A stretch of DNA of 10,256 bases from Myxococcales bacterium. Lineage in GTDB: Bacteria > Myxococcota > Myxococcia > Myxococcales > Anaeromyxobacteraceae. The notes under the pieces are model-generated. The model searched no databases. It worked only from the letters and a program-made list of their open reading frames with translations, and was not told the DNA's origin. The stretch covers positions 1 to 10,256 of the forward strand of contig JAJZTO010000065.1 of NCBI GenBank assembly GCA_021848865.1. Reading direction: 5' to 3'. Positions 7,180 through 10,256 of this stretch are shown piece after piece. Each line of letters begins with the position of its first letter. Position 1 is the first letter of the stretch. The position numbers and the translations under genes are program-made.

Positions 7180-9468
7180 ATGCGGATTCTGGTGCTCGGA
7201 GCGGGTGCCCTCGGCGGCCTGATCGGCGGCCGGCTGGGCGAGGCCGGCCAGGACGTCACCTTCCTGGAGGCCAACGTCGCCCGGGCCAAGCTCCTCTCCG
7301 AGGACGGCCTCTACCTGGCCGAGGCCGACAAGGGGGAGCGGCAGGTCCGCCTCAAGGTCGTCACCAGCGCCGAGGGGCTGGCGCCGGTGGACCTCATGTT
7401 CGTGGCGGTGAAGAGCTACCAGACCGAGGGCGCGGTCCGCGCCGGGCTCCCCGCCCTGGGCGAGAAGACCTGGATCCTCTCCACCCAGAACGGCATCGGC
7501 AACGTGCAGCGCATCCGGAGCGTCGCCCCCGAGGCCCGCATCCTCACCGGCATCACCTTCCACAGCATCCAGCACACCGGCCCGAACCGGATGCGCTACC
7601 GCACCGGCATCAAGCCCATCCAGATGGCGCCGGTGGACGGGGTGGTGACCGACGAGGTGCGGGCCATCTGCCGGATGTTCAACGACTCCGGGCTGGCGGC
7701 GGAGATCTCGCCGGCGGTGGACACGGTGGTCTGGCAGAAGCTGGTCCACAACGCCGTGGTGAACCCGGTCTCGGCCCTCACCGGCATGAGCTGCACCGAG
7801 CTCCTCGAGGACGAGGACATGCAGGCCTTCATGCGGGCCCTGGCCCTGGAGATCGCCGGGGTGATGAAGGCCCGGGGCACGCCGCTGGAGGACGAGGCGG
7901 ACCCCTACGCCCCCATCGTCCGCTCGCAGAAGGCGCTGGCCAAGAACCGCCCCTCGATGTGGCAGGACCTGGTCCGCGGCTTCCGGACCGAGGTGGACGC
8001 CATGAACGGCGGCATCGTCGCCGAGGCGGAGCGGCTGGGGATGCAGGCGCCGCTGAACTGGGCCATCACCCAGCTGGTCCACTCGCGGGAGCGCCAGCAG
8101 CGCCACAAGCAGGAGCAGAGCGCCCGGACGGTGGCCGAGGTGAAGGCCGACCAGGCCCAGGGCAACCTCAAGGTGCCGGCCGGCACCGGGCGCAACGGGC
8201 TCATGCCCAGCGGCCGGGTGCCGCTGGAGTGCGCCCCCAAGCTCAAGGAGCTGATCCACGGCTACTACCGCGACCTGGCGGCGGCCGACCGCGACCCCGA
8301 CCGGCACGTGGCCTGGTGCTCGGGGCTCGGCCCGGTCGAGGTGGTCCGGGCCATGGGCTACACCCCCTACTTCCCGGAGAACCACGCTGCCCTCATCGGC
8401 GCCAGCCGGCAGCACCGGCAGTACCTGGCCCGGGCGCTGGCCGACGGCTTCTCCCCCTTCGCCCCCAGCGAGATGGCCAGCGACGTCGGCGCCATGCTGC
8501 TCGGGGAGAGCCCGCTCGCCGCCATCCACGGCGTCGAGCGCATCCCCCGCCCCGAGGTGCTGGTCTACAGCACCAACCTGGGGCGCTACATCGCCCGCTG
8601 GTTCGAGTACTACGCCAACCGCATGGGCGTGCCCATGCTGGGGCTCCACCCGCCGCCGGTGCTCGACGAGATCGAGAAGGTGGAGGTGGACGCCTCGGTG
8701 CAGCAGACCATCCGCCTGGTCCAGCGCCTGGAGAAGCTCTCGCGCCGCACCCTGGACCACGACCGGCTGGCCGAGGTGGTGGACCTCTCGGCCCGCGCCT
8801 CGCGGCTCTGGGGCGAGGTGCTGGACCTGGCCTGCTACACCCCCAGCCCGCTCACCTACTTCGACACCCTGATCCACGTGGCGCCCATGCTGCTGATGCG
8901 CGGCACCGAGGCGGCCATCCGCTACTACGAGATCCTGCTCGCCGAGCTGAAGACCCGGGTCGCCGACAAGGTGGCGGCGGTGCCGGGCGAGCGGATGCGC
9001 TTCTTCTGGGAGGGGCCGGCCATCTGGTGCGCGCTGCGCCCGCTGGCCAGCGTCTTCCTGGACCAGGGCATCGCCGTGGTCGCCTCCACCTACGGCCCCA
9101 ACTACGTCTTCGACGGCTTCTCCAAGGAGAACCCCATCGAGAGCACCGCCGCCGCCTACATCACCATCTACGAGAACCGCTCCCGCGAGCACCGGGTCCG
9201 CCACCTGGAGCGGGAGTTCGCCCGGTACGGGGTGGACGGGGTGGTGTTCCACGACGCCCGCACCAACCCCGAGCACAGCGGCGCGCGCCACGGCCTCCAC
9301 CTCCGGCTCGGGCGCGACACCGGCGTGCCCTCGCTGGTCATCGAGGGGGACACCCACGACGCCCGGCTGGTCTCGGTGGAGCACATCCGCTCCCAGCTCC
9401 AGGAGTTCCTGGAGCAGCGGCGGACGTCGGCGGGCGCGAGCGGCGGCCGCGACGCGGCGGCGCATTGA
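7180..9468 (+). CDS. Fusion: ketopantoate-reductase-type dehydrogenase + 2-hydroxyacyl-CoA dehydratase/benzoyl-CoA reductase-type subunit
   Basis: A single 762-residue ORF with two domains. Residues 1-310 are a PanE/ApbA-type NAD(P)H reductase: GAGALG (7-12), Asn104 in QNG, Lys187 in WQKLVHNAVVNP, Ser259, Asp263 and Glu271 in TEVD. These match the E. coli PanE catalytic Lys176 and Glu256, so a 2-oxoacid/2-hydroxyacid reaction is likely. After a polar linker (about 305-345), residues 350-747 look like the HgdB/BcrB/BcrC fold: WCSGLGPVEVVRAMGY, RWFEYYANRMGVPM, RGTEAAIRYYEILLAEL, WEGPAIW, VDGVVFHDART and the ending GVPSLVIEGD followed by RSQLQEFLE. Only Cys380 remains of the expected Fe-S ligands; Ala433, Gly468 and Asn696 stand near where Cys is usual. 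GGAGG lies 6 bases before the ATG. The activase gene follows after 18 bases. Because of the fusion and context, a role in pantothenate synthesis is unlikely; the substrate is unknown. Confidence 0.85.
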   Translation: MRILVLGAGALGGLIGGRLGEAGQDVTFLEANVARAKLLSEDGLYLAEADKGERQVRLKVVTSAEGLAPVDLMFVAVKSYQTEGAVRAGLPALGEKTWILSTQNGIGNVQRIRSVAPEARILTGITFHSIQHTGPNRMRYRTGIKPIQMAPVDGVVTDEVRAICRMFNDSGLAAEISPAVDTVVWQKLVHNAVVNPVSALTGMSCTELLEDEDMQAFMRALALEIAGVMKARGTPLEDEADPYAPIVRSQKALAKNRPSMWQDLVRGFRTEVDAMNGGIVAEAERLGMQAPLNWAITQLVHSRERQQRHKQEQSARTVAEVKADQAQGNLKVPAGTGRNGLMPSGRVPLECAPKLKELIHGYYRDLAAADRDPDRHVAWCSGLGPVEVVRAMGYTPYFPENHAALIGASRQHRQYLARALADGFSPFAPSEMASDVGAMLLGESPLAAIHGVERIPRPEVLVYSTNLGRYIARWFEYYANRMGVPMLGLHPPPVLDEIEKVEVDASVQQTIRLVQRLEKLSRRTLDHDRLAEVVDLSARASRLWGEVLDLACYTPSPLTYFDTLIHVAPMLLMRGTEAAIRYYEILLAELKTRVADKVAAVPGERMRFFWEGPAIWCALRPLASVFLDQGIAVVASTYGPNYVFDGFSKENPIESTAAAYITIYENRSREHRVRHLEREFARYGVDGVVFHDARTNPEHSGARHGLHLRLGRDTGVPSLVIEGDTHDARLVSVEHIRSQLQEFLEQRRTSAGASGGRDAAAH

Positions 9469-9486
9469 CGGGAGGGCCCTGAGGAC

Positions 9487-10256
9487 ATGGCCATGGTCGT
9501 CGCCGGAGCGGACATCGGGACCGAGTGCGTGAAGGTCGTCGTCGCCGACGACCAGCGGAAGATCCTGGGCCGGGCCACCGTGCCGACCCGCGGGTACTTC
9601 CAGGACTGCTACCAGGAGGCGCTGAACGTGGCGCTGGGCGAGGCCCAGCTGACGGCCGCGCGGCTCGGCGCCGTCTCGGTCACCGGCTTCGGCGCCGCCT
9701 GCGCCGCCGGCGCCACCCGCTCGGTGGCGGAGACGCTGTGCCACTCCCGCAGCGCCTTCCACCACCAGCCGCGGGCCATGACGGTGGTGGACATCGGCGG
9801 GCGCGATCCCAAGCTCATCCACGTGGACGCGGCCGGCGCCATCACCTCCAGCCGCAGCGTCCGCAAGTGCGCGGTGGGCATCGGCACCTTCCTGATGTTC
9901 GCCTCCCGCCACCTCGACGTGCACCCCACCCGGCTCATGGACCTGGCCACCACCGCCGAGAAGCCGGCCCAGGTCGGCAGCTACTGCTCGGTCTTCGCCG
10001 AGGTGGAGGTCATCGAGCTGCTGCGGCGCGGGGCCACCGCCGGCGAGATCGCCATGGGCTGCATGTACTCGGTCGCCGACCGGATCCTGGAGATGGACCG
10101 GCTCACCGGCCCGGTGCTGGTGACCGGCGGCGTCTGCGAGTACTTCCCCGGGGTGGTGAAGGCCCTGGCGGAGCGCTCCGGCGTGCCGGTCGAGGTGCTG
10201 CCCGAGCCCATCCTGGCCGGCGCCCTGGGCGCCGCCCTCATCGCGCTGGACGAGGC
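9487..10256 (+). CDS. ATP-dependent Fe-S activase of the HgdC/BcrA/BcrD/BadF/BadG family (3' end cut)
   Basis: The archerase-type component that couples ATP hydrolysis to transfer of a low-potential electron onto a 2-hydroxyacyl-CoA dehydratase or benzoyl-CoA reductase. The 256 residues present show the ASKHA nucleotide-binding fold: DIGTECVKV (9-17), VTGFG (65-69), LCHSRSA (84-90), DIGGRDPK (102-109), VTGGV (212-216) and a final GALGAAL. Cys128 (in RKCAVGIGTFL) and Cys167 (in SYCSVFAEVEV) are 39 apart, the spacing of the two cysteines that bridge the [4Fe-4S] cluster between subunits of Acidaminococcus HgdC (127 and 166). Variation from family consensus: DIGGRDPK for DIGGQDSK and AVGIG for AAGTG. 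The start is either ATG 9487 (GGAGG 11 bases upstream) or ATG 9493 (GAGG 8 bases upstream). The family is about 260 residues, so only a few are missing. It surely serves the dehydratase-like protein encoded just upstream or a further subunit downstream. Confidence 0.88.
   Translation, partial: MAMVVAGADIGTECVKVVVADDQRKILGRATVPTRGYFQDCYQEALNVALGEAQLTAARLGAVSVTGFGAACAAGATRSVAETLCHSRSAFHHQPRAMTVVDIGGRDPKLIHVDAAGAITSSRSVRKCAVGIGTFLMFASRHLDVHPTRLMDLATTAEKPAQVGSYCSVFAEVEVIELLRRGATAGEIAMGCMYSVADRILEMDRLTGPVLVTGGVCEYFPGVVKALAERSGVPVEVLPEPILAGALGAALIALDE

Noticed and set aside
7180..8110. Calling the N-terminal domain panE for pantothenate synthesis
   Set aside because: Catalytic residues fit the family, but the fusion to a dehydratase-like subunit and the activase downstream point to another 2-oxoacid substrate.
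7041..9482. Plus-strand frame overlapping the reductase-dehydratase gene
   Set aside because: Out of frame with the gene that has the motifs and ribosome binding site; composition is that of a shadow frame.
5074..9924. Minus-strand frame open for about 4.85 kb, extending the dehydrogenase/hydratase upstream by nearly 1000 residues
   Set aside because: The extra part is antisense to the reductase-dehydratase and activase genes and reads as His/Gly/Val/Leu-rich sequence with no domain. The ATG at 7029 has a good ribosome binding site and starts exactly at the Rossmann fold. Long antisense frames are expected in GC-rich coding DNA.

Overview
This is a very GC-rich bacterial window in which third codon positions are almost all G or C. 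Coding density is high, with tight overlaps. The gene content and codon style fit a deltaproteobacterium of the myxobacterial kind; an Anaeromyxobacter-like organism is my best guess. That is inferred from style and content, as no rRNA or marker gene is present.

Left part (1-3783). An adenosine deaminase-family gene runs leftward and leaves the window at its 3' end. Upstream of it, in the same direction, is a small protein with zinc ribbons at both ends. Between them lies a 162-base spacer packed with GC hairpins. Divergent from this pair is folD (one-carbon folate metabolism), which looks leaderless. It overlaps by 4 bases an exported purple-acid-phosphatase-like enzyme. The phosphatase ends on a CTAG that also supplies the stop codon of the convergent thiolase gene.

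Middle (3780-7029, minus strand). This is a two-gene beta-oxidation operon. The first gene is a fused 3-hydroxyacyl-CoA dehydrogenase/enoyl-CoA hydratase with the dehydrogenase at the N-terminus. The second is a thiolase. Together they could hydrate an enoyl-CoA, oxidise the 3-hydroxyacyl-CoA and cleave the ketoacyl-CoA.

Right part (7180-10256, plus strand). Divergent from the beta-oxidation operon, across a 150-base spacer with an AT-rich inverted repeat, is the most unusual part of the window. One 762-residue ORF joins a ketopantoate-reductase-type (2-oxoacid to 2-hydroxyacid) domain to a 2-hydroxyacyl-CoA dehydratase/benzoyl-CoA reductase-type subunit. It is followed at once by the matching ATP-dependent Fe-S activase (HgdC/BcrA/BcrD family), which is cut by the window end. 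The dehydratase-like half keeps only one of the cysteines expected to bind its Fe-S cluster.

A working hypothesis is that a 2-oxoacid is reduced to a 2-hydroxyacid, activated to a CoA thioester elsewhere and dehydrated with the activase. The resulting enoyl-CoA would then be taken by the divergent hydratase/dehydrogenase and thiolase. The substrate is not evident from sequence.

No tRNA, rRNA, CRISPR array, insertion sequence or integrase was seen.
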